NCBI GenBank assembly: GCA_958496175.1 | Contig: OY292274.1 | Span: 62,878,630-62,942,629, forward strand | DNA: 64,000 nucleotides | Direction of reading: 5' to 3' | DNA from: Sisyra terminalis | Taxonomy: Eukaryota; Arthropoda; Insecta; Neuroptera; Sisyridae | Shown: in pieces, positions 36,301 to 48,359 of the stretch | How positions within the stretch are numbered: the stretch's first letter is position 1 | Layout: each line of letters begins with the position of its first letter | Translations under genes and position numbers: made by a program | The notes under the pieces: generated by a model | What the model was told of the DNA's origin: nothing | What the model saw: the letters and a program-made list of their open reading frames with translations, nothing else | The model's database searches: none

Positions 36301-39300
36301 GTGACCCCCCGAAAAGCATGGAATTTGAAGGCAAATTTGGTCCAGGCATTTATACCTCGTTAACTTCCCGTTTTGATTTTCCTAGGATCTAGGCTTTAAA
36401 TGCTAATTATATTAATGCATTTGCGTAAAGGAAGATTTAGGCTAAATTTTTATGCTCAGTGTTACCCTAAAAAACTATCCCTTATATCCTTTTTGACCAC
36501 TTGAAAATTGTCCTTTTTGAAACTTTGGACCGATATTGCGGGTTTCTTTTAGCACACAGGACAAAAATGTTTTCACATTTCTATTCACGTAAAGGCCTAG
36601 TTTGATAATCCGTTTTGAAAAATATTGCTTATAATGAAAAGTGACCCCCCAAAAAGCATGGAATATTAAGGCAAATTTGTTGCATGCATTTTTACCTCGT
36701 TAACTTCCCGGTTTGATTTTCCAAGGATCTAGGCTTTAAATGGTAATAATATTAATACATTTGCGTAAAGGAAGATTTAAGCTTAATTTTTATGCTCAGT
36801 GTTACCCTAAAAAACTATCCCTTATATCCTTTTTGGGCACTTGAATATTGTCCTTTTTGAAACTTTGGGTCGATATTGCGGGTGTCTTTTTGCACACAGG
36901 AAAAAAAAGTTTTCTTTTTCTTCACGTAAAGGCCTTGTTTGATAATCCGTTTTGAAAAATATTGCTTATAAGGAAAAGTGACCCCCCAAAAAGCATGGAA
37001 TTTGAAGGCAAATTTGGTCCAGGCATTTTTACCTCGTTAACTTCCCGTTTTGATTTTCCAAGGATCTAGGCTTTAAATGCTAATTATATTAATGCATTTG
37101 CGTAATGGAAGATTTAAGCTAAATTTTTATGCTCAGTGTTACCCTTAAAAACTATCCCTTATATCCTTTTTGACCACTTGAAAATTGTCCTTTTTGAAAC
37201 TTTGGACCGATATTGCGGGTGTCTTTTAGCACTCAGGACAAAAATGTTTTCACATTTCTATTCACGTAAAGGCCTTGTTTGATAATCCGTTTTGAAAAAT
37301 AGTGCTTATAAGGAAAAGTGACCCCCCAAAAAGCATGGAATTTGATGGCAAATTTGGTCCAGGCATTTTTACCTCGTTAACTTCCCGGTTTCATTTTCCA
37401 AGGATCTAGGCTTTAAATGTTAATTATATTAATGCATTTGCGTTAAGGATGATTAAAACTAAATTATTATGCTCAGTGTCACCGAAAAAAACCATCCCTT
37501 AAATCCTTTTTGGGCACTTGAAAATTGTCCTTTTTGAAACTTTGGGCCGATATTGCGGGTGTCTTTTTGCACACAGGACAAAAATGTTTTCACATTTCTA
37601 TTCACGTAAAGGCCTTGTTTGATAATCCGTTTTGAAAAATATTGCTTATAAGGAAAAGTGACCCCCCAAAAAGCATGGAATTTGAAGGCAAATTTGGTCC
37701 AGGCATTTTTACCTCGTTAACTTCCCGTTTTGATTTTCCAAGGATCTAGGCTTTAAATGCTAATTATATTAATGCATTTGCGTAAAGGAAGATTTAAGCT
37801 TAATTTTTATGCTCAGTGTTACCCTAAAAAACTATCCCTTATATCCTTTTTGGGCACTTGAAAATTGTCCTTTTTGAAACTTTGGGCCGATATTGCGGGT
37901 GTCTTTGTGCACACAGGAAAAAAATGTTTTCACTTTTCTATTCACGTAAAGGCCTTGTTTGATAATCCGTTTTGAAAAATATTGCTTATAAGGAAAAGTG
38001 ACCCCCCGAAAAGCATGGAATTTGAAGGCAAATTTGGTCCATGCATTTTTACCTCGTTAACTTCCCGTTTTGATTTTCCATGGATCTAGGCTTTTAATGT
38101 TAATTATATTAATGCATTTGCGTTAAGGATGATTAAACCTAAATTATTATGCTCAGTGTCACCGAAAAAAACTATCCCTTATATCCCTTTTGAGCTCTCG
38201 AAAATTGTCTTTTTTGAAACTTTGGAACGATATTGCGGGTGTCCTTTTGCACACAGAACAAAAATGTTTTCACATTTCTATTCACGTAAAGGCCTTGTTT
38301 GATAATCCGTTTTGAAAAATATTGCTTATAATGAAAAGTGACCCCCCAAAAAGCATGGAATATTAAGGCAAATTTGTTGCATGCATTTTTACCTCGTTAA
38401 CTTCCCGTTTAGATTTTCCAAGGATCTAGGCTTTAAATGCTAATTATATTAATGCATTTGCGTAAAAGAAGATTTAAGCTAAATTTTTATGCTCAGTGTT
38501 ACCCTAAAAAACTATCCCTTATATCCTTTTTGACCACTTGAAAATTGTCCTTTTTGGAACTTTGGACCGATATTGCGGGTGTCTTTTTGCACACAGGACA
38601 AAAATGTTTTCACATTTCTATTCACGTAAAGGCCTTGTTTGATAATCCGTTTTAAAAAAATAGTGCTTATAAGGAAAAGTGACCCCCCAAAAAGCATGGA
38701 ATTTGATGGCAAATTTGGTCCAGGCATTTTTACCTCGTAAACTTCCCGGTTTCATTTTCCAAGGATCTAGGCTTTAAATGTTAATTATATTAATGCATTT
38801 GCGTTTAGGATGATTAAAACTAAATTATTATGCTCAGTGTCACCGAAAAAAACCATCCCTTAAATCCTTTTTGGGCACTTGAAAATTGTCCTTTTTGAAA
38901 CTTTGGAACGATATTGCGGGTGTCCTTTTGCACACAGAACAAAAATGTTTTCACATTTCTATTCACGTAAAGGCCTTGTTTGATAATCCGTTTTGAAAAA
39001 TATTGCTTATAATGAAAAGTGACCCCCCAAAAAGCATGGAATATTAAGGCAAATTTGTTGCATGCATTTTTACCTCGTTAACTTCCCGGTTTCATTTTCC
39101 AAGGATCTAGGCTTTAAATGCTAATTATATTAATGCATTTGCGTAAAGGAAGATTTAAGCTTAATTTTTATGCTCAGTGTTACCCTAAAAAACTATCCCT
39201 TATATCCTTTTTGGGCACTTGAAAATTGTCCTTTTTGAAACTTTGGGCCGATATTGCGGGTGTCTTTGTGCTCACAGGAAAAAAATGTTTTCACATTTCT

Positions 39301-39700
39301 ATTCACGTAAAGGCCTTGTTTGATAATCCGTTTTGAAAAATATTGCTTATAAGGAAAAGTGACCCCCCGAAAAGCATGGAATTTGAAGGCAAATTTGGTC
39401 CAGGCATTTTTACCTCGTTAACTTCCCGTTTTGATTTTCCAAGGATCTAGGATTTAAATGCTAATTATATTAATGCATTTGCGTAAAGGAAGATTTAAGC
39501 TAAATTTTTATGCTCAGTGTTACCCTAAAAAACTATCCCTTATATCCTTTTTGACCACTTGAAAATTGTCCTTTTTGAAACTTTGGACCGTTATTGCGGG
39601 TGTCTTTTAGCACACAGGACAAAAATGTTTTCACATTTCTATTCACGTAAAGGCCTTGTTTGATAATCCGTTTTGAAAAATAGTGCTTATAAGGAAAAGT
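30300..39700. repeat. Divergent satellite domain with 6-, 7- and 9-monomer periods
   Basis: Monomers here carry GCGTAAAGGAAGATT and CCTAAAAAACTATCCC variants and more substitutions than the flanking domains. A short-deletion variant (GGAAAAAAAAGTTTTCTTTTTC) recurs near 32481, 34519 and 36896, spacings of 2038 and 2377 bp. A distinctive monomer ending at 30554 reappears at 33612, 3058 bp away. Confidence 0.8.
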
Positions 39701-39719
39701 GACCCCCCTGAAAAGCATG

Positions 39720-41740
39720 GAATTTCAAGGCAAATTTGGTCCAGGCATTTTTACCTCGTTAACTACCCGTTTTGATTTTCCATGGATCTAGGCTTTAAAT
39801 GTTAATTATATTAATGCATTTGCGTTAAGGATGATTTAAGCTAAATTTTTATGCTCAATGTTACCGAAAAAAACCATCCCTTATATCCTTTTTGAGCACT
39901 CGAAAATTGTCTTTTTTGAAACTTTGGAACGATATTGCGGGTGTCCTTTTGCACACAGAACAAAAATGTTTTCACATTTCTATTCACGTAAAGGCCTTGT
40001 TTGATAATCCGTTTTGAAAAATAGTGCTTATAAGGAAAAGTGACCCCCCTGAAAAGCATGGAATTTCAAGGCAAATTTGGTCCAGGCATTTTTACCTCGT
40101 TAACTACCCGTTTTGATTTTCCATGGATCTAGGCTTTAAATGTTAATTATATTAATGCATTTGCGTTAAGGATGATTTAAGCTAAATTTTTATGCTCAAT
40201 GTTACCGAAAAAAACCATCCCTTATATCCTTTTTGAGCACTCGAAAATTGTCTTTTTTGAAACTTTGGAACGATATTGCGGGTGTCCTTTTGCACACAGA
40301 ACAAAAATGTTTTCACATTTCTATTCACGTAAAGGCCTTGTTTGATAATCCGTTTTGAAAAATAGTGCTTATAAGGAAAAGTGACCCCCCTGAAAAGCAT
40401 GGAATTTCAAGGCAAATTTGGTGCATGCATTTTTACATCGTTAACTTCCCGTTTCGATTTTCCATGGATCTAGGCTTTTAATGTTAATTATATTAATGCA
40501 TTTGCGTTAAGGATGATTAAAGCTAAATTATTATGCTCAGTGTCACCGAAAAAAACTATCCCTTATATCCTTTTTGAGCACTCGAAAATTGTCTTTTTTG
40601 AAACTTTGGAACGATATTGCGGGTGTCCTTTTGCACACAGAACAAAAATGTTTTCACATTTCTATTCACGTAAAGGCCTTGTTTGATAATCCGTTTTGAA
40701 AAATAGTGCTTATAAGGAAAAGTGACCCCCCTGAAAAGCATGGAATTTCAAGGCAAATTTGGTCCAGGCATTTTTACCTCGTTAACTACCCGTTTTGATT
40801 TTCCATGGATCTAGGCTTTAAATGTTAATTATATTAATGCATTTGCGTTAAGGATGATTTAAGCTAAATTTTTATGCTCAATGTTACCGAAAAAAACCAT
40901 CCCTTATATCCTTTTTGAGCACTCGAAAATTGTCTTTTTTGAAACTTTGGAACGATATTGCGGGTGTCCTTTTGCACACAGAACAAAAATGTTTTCACAT
41001 TTCTATTCACGTAAAGGCCTTGTTTGATAATCCGTTTTGAAAAATAGTGCTTATAAGGAAAAGTGACCCCCCTGAAAAGCATGGAATTTCAAGGCAAATT
41101 TGGTGCATGCATTTTTACATCGTTAACTTCCCGTTTCGATTTTCCATGGATCTAGGCTTTTAATGTTAATTATATTAATGCATTTGCGTTAAGGATGATT
41201 AAAGCTAAATTATTATGCTCAGTGTCACCGAAAAAAACTATCCCTTATATCCTTTTTGAGCACTCGAAAATTGTCTTTTTTGAAACTTTGGAACGATATT
41301 GCGGGTGTCCTTTTGCACACAGAACAAAAATGTTTTCACATTTCTATTCACGTAAAGGCCTTGTTTGATAATCCGTTTTGAAAAATAGTGCTTATAAGGA
41401 AAAGTGACCCCCCTGAAAAGCATGGAATTTCAAGGCAAATTTGGTGCATGAATTTTTACCTCGTTAACTTCCCGTTTTGATTTTCCATGGATCTAGGCTT
41501 TTAATGTTAATTATATTAATGCATTTGCGTTAAGGATGATTAAAGCTAAATTATTATGCTCAGTGTCACCGAAAAAAACTATCCCTTATATCCTTTTTGA
41601 GCACTCGAAAATTGTCTTTTTTGAAACTTTGGAACGATATTGCGGGTGTCCTTTTGCACACAGAACAAAAATGTTTTCACATTTCTATTCACGTAAAGGC
41701 CTTGTTTGATAATCCGTTTTGAAAAATATTGCTTATAAGG
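39720..41740. repeat. Island of homogenised monomers within the divergent satellite
   Basis: About six monomers of the same near-identical type that dominates 19.4-30.3 kb reappear after some 9 kb of divergent copies. A dimeric variant (ACATCGTTAACTTCCC with GTTTCGATTTTCC) recurs at about 40435 and 41117, 682 bp apart, and matches copies near 19671, 22739 and 25121. Confidence 0.8.
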
Positions 41741-42199
41741 AAAAGTGACCCCCCGAAAAGCATGGAATTTGAAGGCAAATTTGGTCCAGGCATTTTTACC
41801 TCGTTAACTTCCCGTTTTGATTTTCCAAGGATCTAGGCTTTAAATGCTAATTATATTAATGCATTTGCGTAAAGGAAGATTTAAGCTAAATTTTTATGCT
41901 CAGTGTTACCCTAAAAAACTATCCCTTATATCCTTTTTGGGCACTTGAAAATTGTCCTTTTTGAAACTTTGGGCCGATATTGCGGGTGTCTTTTTGCACA
42001 CAGGAAAAAAATGTTTTCACATTTCTATTCACGTAAAGGCCTTGTTTGATAATCCGTTTTGAAAAATAGTGCTTATAAGGAAAAGTGACCCCCCAAAAAG
42101 CATGGAATTTGAAGGCTAATTTGGTGCATGCATTTTTACCTCGTTAACTTCCCGTTATGATTTTCCAAGGATCTAGGCTTTAAATGTTAATTATATTAA

Positions 42200-43560
42200 T
42201 GCCTTTGCGTTAAGGATGATTAAAACTAAATTATTATGCTCAGTGTCACCGAAAAAAACCATCCCTTATATCCTTTTTGGGCACTTGAAAATTGTCCTTT
42301 TTGAAACTTTGGAACGATATTGCGAGTGTCCTTTTGCACACAGGACAAAAATGTTTTCACATTTGTATTCACGTAAAGGCCTTGTTTGATAATCCGTGTT
42401 GAAAAATATTGCTTATAAGGAAAAGTGACCCCCCGAAAAGCAGTGAATTTCAAGGCAAATTTGGTCCATGCATTTTAACCTCGTTAACTTCCCGTTTTGA
42501 TTTTCCAAGAATCTAGGCTTTAAATGCTAATTATATTTAATTTGCGTTAATGATGATTTAAGCTAAATTATTATGCTCAGTGTTACCGAAAAAAACCATC
42601 CCTTATATCCTTTTTGAGCACTTGAAAATTGTCCTTTTTGAAACTTTGGACCGATATTGCGGGTGTTCTTTTGCACACAGGAAAAAAATGTTTTCACATT
42701 TCTATTCACGTAAAGGCCTAGTTTGATTATCCGTTTTGAAAAGTTTTGCTTATAAGGAAAAGTGACCCCCCAAAAAGCATGGAATTTGAAGGCAAATTTG
42801 GTCCAGGCATTTTTACCTCGTTAACTTCCCGTTTTGATTTTCCAAGGATCTAGGCTTTAAATGCTAATTATATTAATGAATTTGCGTTAAGGATGATTAA
42901 AACTAAATTATTATGCTCAGTGTCACCGAAAAAAACCATCCCTTATATCCTTTTTGGGCACTTGAAAATTGTCCTTTTTGAAACTTTGGAACGATATTGC
43001 GAGTGTCCTTTTGCACACAGGACAAAAATGTTTTCACATTTGTATTCACGTAAAGGCCTTGTTTGATAATCCGTGTTGAAAAATATTGCTTATAAGGAAA
43101 AGTGACCCCCCGAAAAGCAGTGAATTTCAAGGCAAATTTGGTCCATGCATTTTAACCTCGTTAACTTCCCGTTTTGATTTTCCAAGAATCTAGGCTTTAA
43201 ATGCTAATTATATTTAATTTGCGTTAATGATGATTTAAGCTAAATTATTATGCTCAGTGTTACCGAAAAAAACCATCCCTTATATCCTTTTTGAGCACTT
43301 GAAAATTGTCCTTTTTGAAACTTTGGAACGATATTGCGGGTGTTCTTTTGCACACAGGAAAAAAATGTTTTCACATTTCTATTCACGTAAAGGCCTAGTT
43401 TGATTATCCGTTTTGAAAAGTTTTGCTTATAAGGAAAAGTGACCCCCCAAAAAGCATGGAATTTGAAGGCAAATTTGGTCCAGGCATTTTTACCTCGTTA
43501 ACTTCCCGTTTTGATTTTCCAAGGATCTAGGCTTTAAATGCTAATTATATTAATGCATTT
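42200..43560. repeat. Dimeric satellite repeat, 677-bp period
   Basis: Two consecutive two-monomer blocks are almost identical, shown by a GCAGTGAATTTCAAGG variant at both 42440 and 43117 and by the TATATTTAATTTGCG short variant near 42530 and 43208. The period is slightly below 2 x 341 because of that deletion. Confidence 0.8.
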
Positions 43561-44394
43561 GCGTAAAGGAAGATTTAAGCTAAATTTTTATGCTCAGTGT
43601 TACCCCAAAAAACTATCCCTTATATCCTTTTTGACCACTTGAAAATTGTCCTTTTTGAAACTTTGGACCGATATTGCGGGTGTCTTTTTGCACACAGGAA
43701 AAAAATGTTTTCACATTTCTATTTACGTAAAGGCCTTGTTTGATAATCCGTTTTGAAAAATAGTTCTTATAAGGAAAAGTGACCCCCCAAAAAGCATGGA
43801 ATTTCAAGGCAAATTTGGTGCATCCATTTTTACCTCGTTAACTTCCCGTTTTGATTTTCCAAGGATCTAGGCTTTAAATGCTAATTATATTAATTCATTT
43901 GCGTAAAGGATGATTAAAGCTAAATTTTTATGCTTAGTGTTACCGAAAAAAACCATCCCTTATATCCTTTTTGAGCACTTGAAAATTGTCCTTTTTGAAA
44001 CTTTGGAACGATATTGCGAGTGTCCTTTTGCACACAGGACAAAAATGTTTTCACATTTCTATTCACGTAAAGGCCTTGTTTGATAATCCGTTTTGGAAAA
44101 TAGTTCTTATAAGGAAAAGTGACCCCCCGAAAAGCAGTGAATTTCAAGGCAAATTTGGTCCATGCATTTTAACCTCGTTAACTTCCCGTTTTGATTTTCC
44201 ATGGATTTAGGCTTTAAATGCTAATTTTATTTATGCATTTGCGTTAAGGATGATTTAAGCTAAATTATTATGCTCAGTGTTACCGAAAAAAACCATCCCT
44301 TATATCCTTTTTGAGCACTTGAAAATTGTCCTTTTTGAAACTTTGGAACGTTATTGCGGGTGTCCTTTTGCACACAGGCCAAAAATTTCTTCAA

Positions 44395-45179
44395 TTTACA
44401 AACGGCTTAACGGCTTTTTTTATTAAATCGTTGAATAATAGCACCCTTACAAAGAAATGCAATCCTAGTAATTATCCGTTTTTTAACAAAATGTATATGG
44501 TAGGCAATCCATCTTTCATTTATGAATTTGGGCTGCGGTTTAAGTTCACTAGTTTTAAACTTATAAATAAGACATATGCTTTGTTATATTAATTTAATTC
44601 ATTGTATTATTACAGATCTAACTCTTCGTGAAAGTGCTGTTTTGTTTGTGTTAAAGAAAGTATCTTCCTTGTTCATCCTCCAAATGGACGTTGGAGGAAT
44701 GAATCCAGATCGTTCCAGAGTCTCCCATCAGAGTTTCCCAAATTCATTAAGGATATTTGTAAATTTTGTTTCAATAAATCAGTGAAGTGAATTGAAGTGA
44801 TAAAGTGGTTCAATTGATAAATAATTAAAATTTCTGACAATTCAAAAGTTTTTTATTAACTTAATAATTTCCATAAGTTTATAACAATTGATTCTTTTAC
44901 ATAGTTTATATAAACAATTGTAAATATGCAGAAAACTGTTAATGTAATTATGTATATATTTATATTTAATTGATATTAAACATTAATAAAATTATTTTAA
45001 TGGAATACATTGTTTCAATTCGGTTTCCCGCACCTATCCACTTGAATTTTATTTTTCAGGTATTTTTTTTCAGTTAGAATACATATAAGAGTTACATTAA
45101 TAAGTAATTAGGTAAGTATAATATGAGGTTTAATAATATAGGTAGGTATAAAAAAAATTAATACGGTATGTAATGTAGG
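44395..45179 (+). other. Unique spacer with one orphan exon-like segment
   Basis: Single-copy AT-rich sequence between the satellite and the palindromic locus. From 44615 a segment looks like a terminal exon: a TATTATTACAG acceptor, then a stretch of normal base composition with an open frame (to a stop at 44783-44785), then AATAAA at about 44772. The encoded segment (LRESAVLFVLKKV, MDVGGMNPDRSRV) matches nothing I recognise. It could be a captured or decayed exon or part of a non-coding transcript. Confidence 0.35.
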
Positions 45180-45400
45180 TGCAATGTTTTTCGATAAATT
45201 ATCGAATAATACGAAAAAAGTCAATATCGAAAAATCGTCAATATCTTAAGTTTTCAATGTCATGGTGCAGCTATGATTGGGAATTATTGGAATATGGTTG
45301 GGAAATTCTAATTATTTCGATGGAAAAAAGTTTTACTTTTTCCACAAATCCCCTAAAAATTGTTTATATATGAGTTTTAACGTCATTTACATATATCTTA

Positions 45401-45472
45401 TGATAGCCGCATCGCTAAGGTCGCCGCCACCACCGGAGCTGAGGATTGCTGGTTCGGAACCCGAAAGGGGTA
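45401..45472 (+). ncRNA. tRNA-like segment, module copy 1
   Basis: It contains GCTGGTTCGGAACCCG, resembling a tRNA T arm / Pol III B box, and a degenerate GATAGCCGCATCGCTAAGG in the A-box position. It is immediately followed by GGGGTAAGTG. It is too degenerate to be a functional tRNA. Confidence 0.4.
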
Positions 45473-45674
45473 AGTGTTTTTTCTTTAATATAATAATTAA
45501 TTTCTATTCCTTACAGCTTATCCTGTCACTAATTATCATTAATAATTGTTTCCAGACATTGCATCATCGAAATATTCGATCGAACAGTTCCCCAACCTTT
45601 CGGGGTTGGAAATGATCGATCGATCGATCGATGATGCAATATATTTTTCATTTTATTTTTGCTCATTGGTTTTG

Positions 45675-45735
45675 TGACGTCACTCAATTTCATATATATA
45701 TGACGTCACACATACGTCACCATCCAATGACGTCA
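45675..45735. promoter_or_regulatory. Cluster of TGACGTCA (CRE-like) palindromes
   Basis: TGACGTCA occurs at 45675-45682, 45701-45708 and 45728-45735. The same triplet recurs in the inner arms (46939-46986 and 48045-48092), with single copies at 49341-49348 and 50087-50094. This octamer is the consensus site of CREB/ATF bZIP proteins; binding here is inference. Confidence 0.5.
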
Positions 45736-46671
45736 TTCCCGAAAAAAATCGGTAAATGAGCAAATTTTCGATTTTCGTGAAATAGGATTCTGGGAATGGC
45801 TTAGTTACGTCACGGGAGGCCTTAAAAACATATCTTTCAGTCAATTTATTTCAAAAAATTTCGGTCGAAATTCCGAGAGATCCCAAAAATAGACCAAAAC
45901 TGCTGATTTTTTTCACTTTTTTCAACTTTAACGCCGTTTTCAGCGAAAACTATCGATCGTAGCTTAACGATAGTAGGCTTATTCGATAGCGCTTGAATTA
46001 CTCTATCGACGGTGTAAATTTGGTCCCGGAAAATCTTAAGGAAAAAAACTTTTTTTTTCAACTTGTCAAAAAATTCAAATCGTCGATGAAATAGTCGACG
46101 ATTTTTTGATTTTTTTTTGTCGAATTTCTCGATAAAATTCACACCATAAATGCATTATGATACGATCGAAGCTATAATATAAAAACATTACCACTTTTCG
46201 ATGTTCTTAATGGAATTTTTCGAATTAACAAAGTTACATATTATGCATCTTAATACAATGCAAATGTAAATTGTTTTCTTGAAAAACGGGACCAAGGACC
46301 TACAAATTTTCCAATGTGGTTAGACAACTTTTCCGAACGTAACATGACGAAGCAATGGTTCAAATTTTTCCGGAAAATTCAACGAAAATTGATCGATTGT
46401 AAAAAATTAATGTTACGTAATTGGATATTGCAGAATTATATATTAGGCAAGATATTGCTATTCAAATACAAATTTGTTTTATCGAAAAAAAGGACGAAGG
46501 ACTATAAAATGTTACAATGTCATAAGTCAAATTTTCCGGGATTAACATGGAGCAGCTATTGTTAAAATATTTTTGGAAAATTCCAATTCCTTCAATCGAA
46601 AAAATTTTTCAAGTTTCCATCAATGAAGAAATCTTTATATATGAGTTTAAGCGATCAATTAATATATCTTC

Positions 46672-46743
46672 CAATGGCCGAATCGATAAGCGCACGGAAT
46701 ATGTTATAAACGGAAAGACGATGGATCGATCCCCCGATAAGGT
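46672..46743 (+). ncRNA. tRNA-like segment, module copy 2
   Basis: It begins AATGGCCGAATCGATAAG (A-box position) and ends GATGGATCGATCCCCCG (B-box position), followed by GGTAAAAG. It is a diverged relative of the segments at 49534-49603 and 50322-50394. Confidence 0.4.
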
Positions 46744-48287
46744 AAAAGATTTTTATATTTCTACTAACCAATTTCTAATTTCTATATATTCGTTACAGCT
46801 TAAATTAGCACTTTCGATCGTTAATAATTATCTTAACGTTTGTTTCAGCCGAATAATTCGATCATCACTTCCAACCTTTCGAGGTTGAGAAGTGATCGAT
46901 CGATTACGTAGATTTTTTTTCTTTTTGGTTCCTATATATGACGTCACACATACGTCGCCATCCAATGACGTCACCCAATGACGTCATTTCCGAAAAAAAT
47001 ATTAAAATTAGGGAATTTCCGATTTTCGGGAAATAGGATTCTGGAAATGGCTTAGTTACGTCACGGGAAGCCTAAAAAACATATCCTAAAGTCAATTATT
47101 TTCGTTTTTTTTTTCGAAAATTTTTTGGCAGAAATTTTGAAAAATCCCAAAAATAGGTCAAAAATGGTGATTTTTTTCACTTTTTTCAACTTTAACGCCG
47201 TTTTTAGCGTAAACTATCGGTCGTAAGTTAACGATAGTAGGCTCATTCGATAGCGCTTGAATTACTCTATCGATGGTGTAAATTTGGTCCCGGAAAACCT
47301 TAAGGAAAAAAACTTTTTTTTTTTACTTGACAGAATTTTCAAATCGTCGATGAAAGGGTCGATGATTTTTTGAAATTTTTTTTTTTCGAATTTCTCGATG
47401 AAATTCACAACATAGGTGCACAACGTTGCAATTGAAACGAATATATAAAAAGTTTTTAGCTATTCGATACCCTTCATCGAATTTTACGATAGTGAAATTT
47501 TTTTTGAATTTCTTAATGCTTTACATATGATAATTTGTTTTATCGAAAAATTCGATGATGGGTATCGAAGAGCTAAAAACTTTTTATATATTCGTTTCAA
47601 TTGTAACGTTGTGCACCTATGTTGTGAATTTCATCGAGAAATTCGAAAAAAAAAATTTCAAAAAATCATCGACCCTTTCATCGACGATTTGAAATTTCTG
47701 TCAAGTAAAAAAAAAAAGTTTTTTTCCTTAAGGTTTTCCGGGACCAAATTTACACCATCGATAGAGTAATTCAAGCGCTATCGAATGAGCCTACTATCGT
47801 TTACTTACGACCGATAGTTTACGCTAAAAACGGCGTTAAAGTTGAAAAAAGTGAAAAAAATCACCATTTTTGACCTATTTTTGGGATTTTTCAAAATTTC
47901 TGCCAAAAAATTTTCGAAAAAAAAAACGAAAATAATTGACTTTAGGATATGTTTTTTAGGCTTCCCGTGACGTAACTAAGCCATTTCCAGAATCCTATTT
48001 CCCGAAAATCGGAAATTCCCTAATTTTAATATTTTTTTCGGAAATGACGTCATTGGGTGACGTCATTGGATGGCGACGTATGTGTGACGTCATATATAGG
48101 AACCAAAAAGAAAAAAAATCTACGTAATCGATCGATCACTTCTCAACCTCGAAAGGTTGGAAGTGATGATCGAATTATTCGGCTGAAACAAACGTTAAGA
48201 TAATTATTAACGATCGAAAGTGCTAATTTAAGCTGTAACGAATATATAGAAATTAGAAATTGGTTAGTAGAAATATAAAAATCTTTT

Positions 48288-48359
48288 ACCTTATCGGGGG
48301 ATCGATCCATCGTCTTTCCGTTTATAACATATTCCGTGCGCTTATCGATTCGGCCATTG
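48288..48359 (-). ncRNA. tRNA-like segment, module copy 3
   Basis: The mirror-image copy of the 46672-46743 segment in the opposite palindrome arm, essentially identical to it. Confidence 0.4.

Larger units (their letters stand above)
17354..44394 (-). repeat. Satellite DNA array, 341-bp monomer, about 79 copies
   Basis: A head-to-tail tandem array of about 27 kb. A fixed landmark (GATCTAGGCTT) recurs every 341 bp, with a few variants of 335-340 bp. All monomers share one orientation. Conserved landmarks are ATGCATTTGCGTTAAGGATG, GATATTGCGGGTGTC and TTCACGTAAAGGCC. The first monomer (17354-17690) is degenerate and lacks about 50 bp around 17470-17500; the last is cut at about 44394 inside the CACACAGG..AAAAAT stretch. 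Terminal copies are more divergent than central ones, as expected when unequal exchange homogenises the interior. A 61-75 codon open frame exists on the minus strand of many monomers, but variation there is mostly amino-acid changing, so it is not treated as a gene. 341 bp is close to two nucleosome repeats, which is common for satellites. Confidence 0.98.

Noticed and set aside
18060..44147. Dozens of 61-80 codon open frames on the minus strand, one per satellite monomer
   Set aside because: They recur once per 341-bp repeat. Differences between copies are mostly amino-acid changing (KHY/KNY/KQY/KDY, NIV/NIF/NIG), several copies are broken by stops, and there is no independent coding signal. 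They are by-products of the satellite sequence.
17354..44394. CRISPR or minisatellite interpretation of the repeat array
   Set aside because: The repeat unit is 341 bp, contiguous with no spacers, and in a eukaryotic genome; it is satellite DNA.
17354..44394. CENP-B box in the satellite monomer
   Set aside because: The nearest match (TTTGGAACGATATTGCGGG) lacks the required TTCG and A positions, so no centromeric role is claimed.
46547..46888. 113-codon frame, with its mirror at 48143-48484, as a protein gene
   Set aside because: It runs through the tRNA-like segment, the splice-like signals and the hairpin, and the corresponding frame is not open in module copies 1, 4 and 5.
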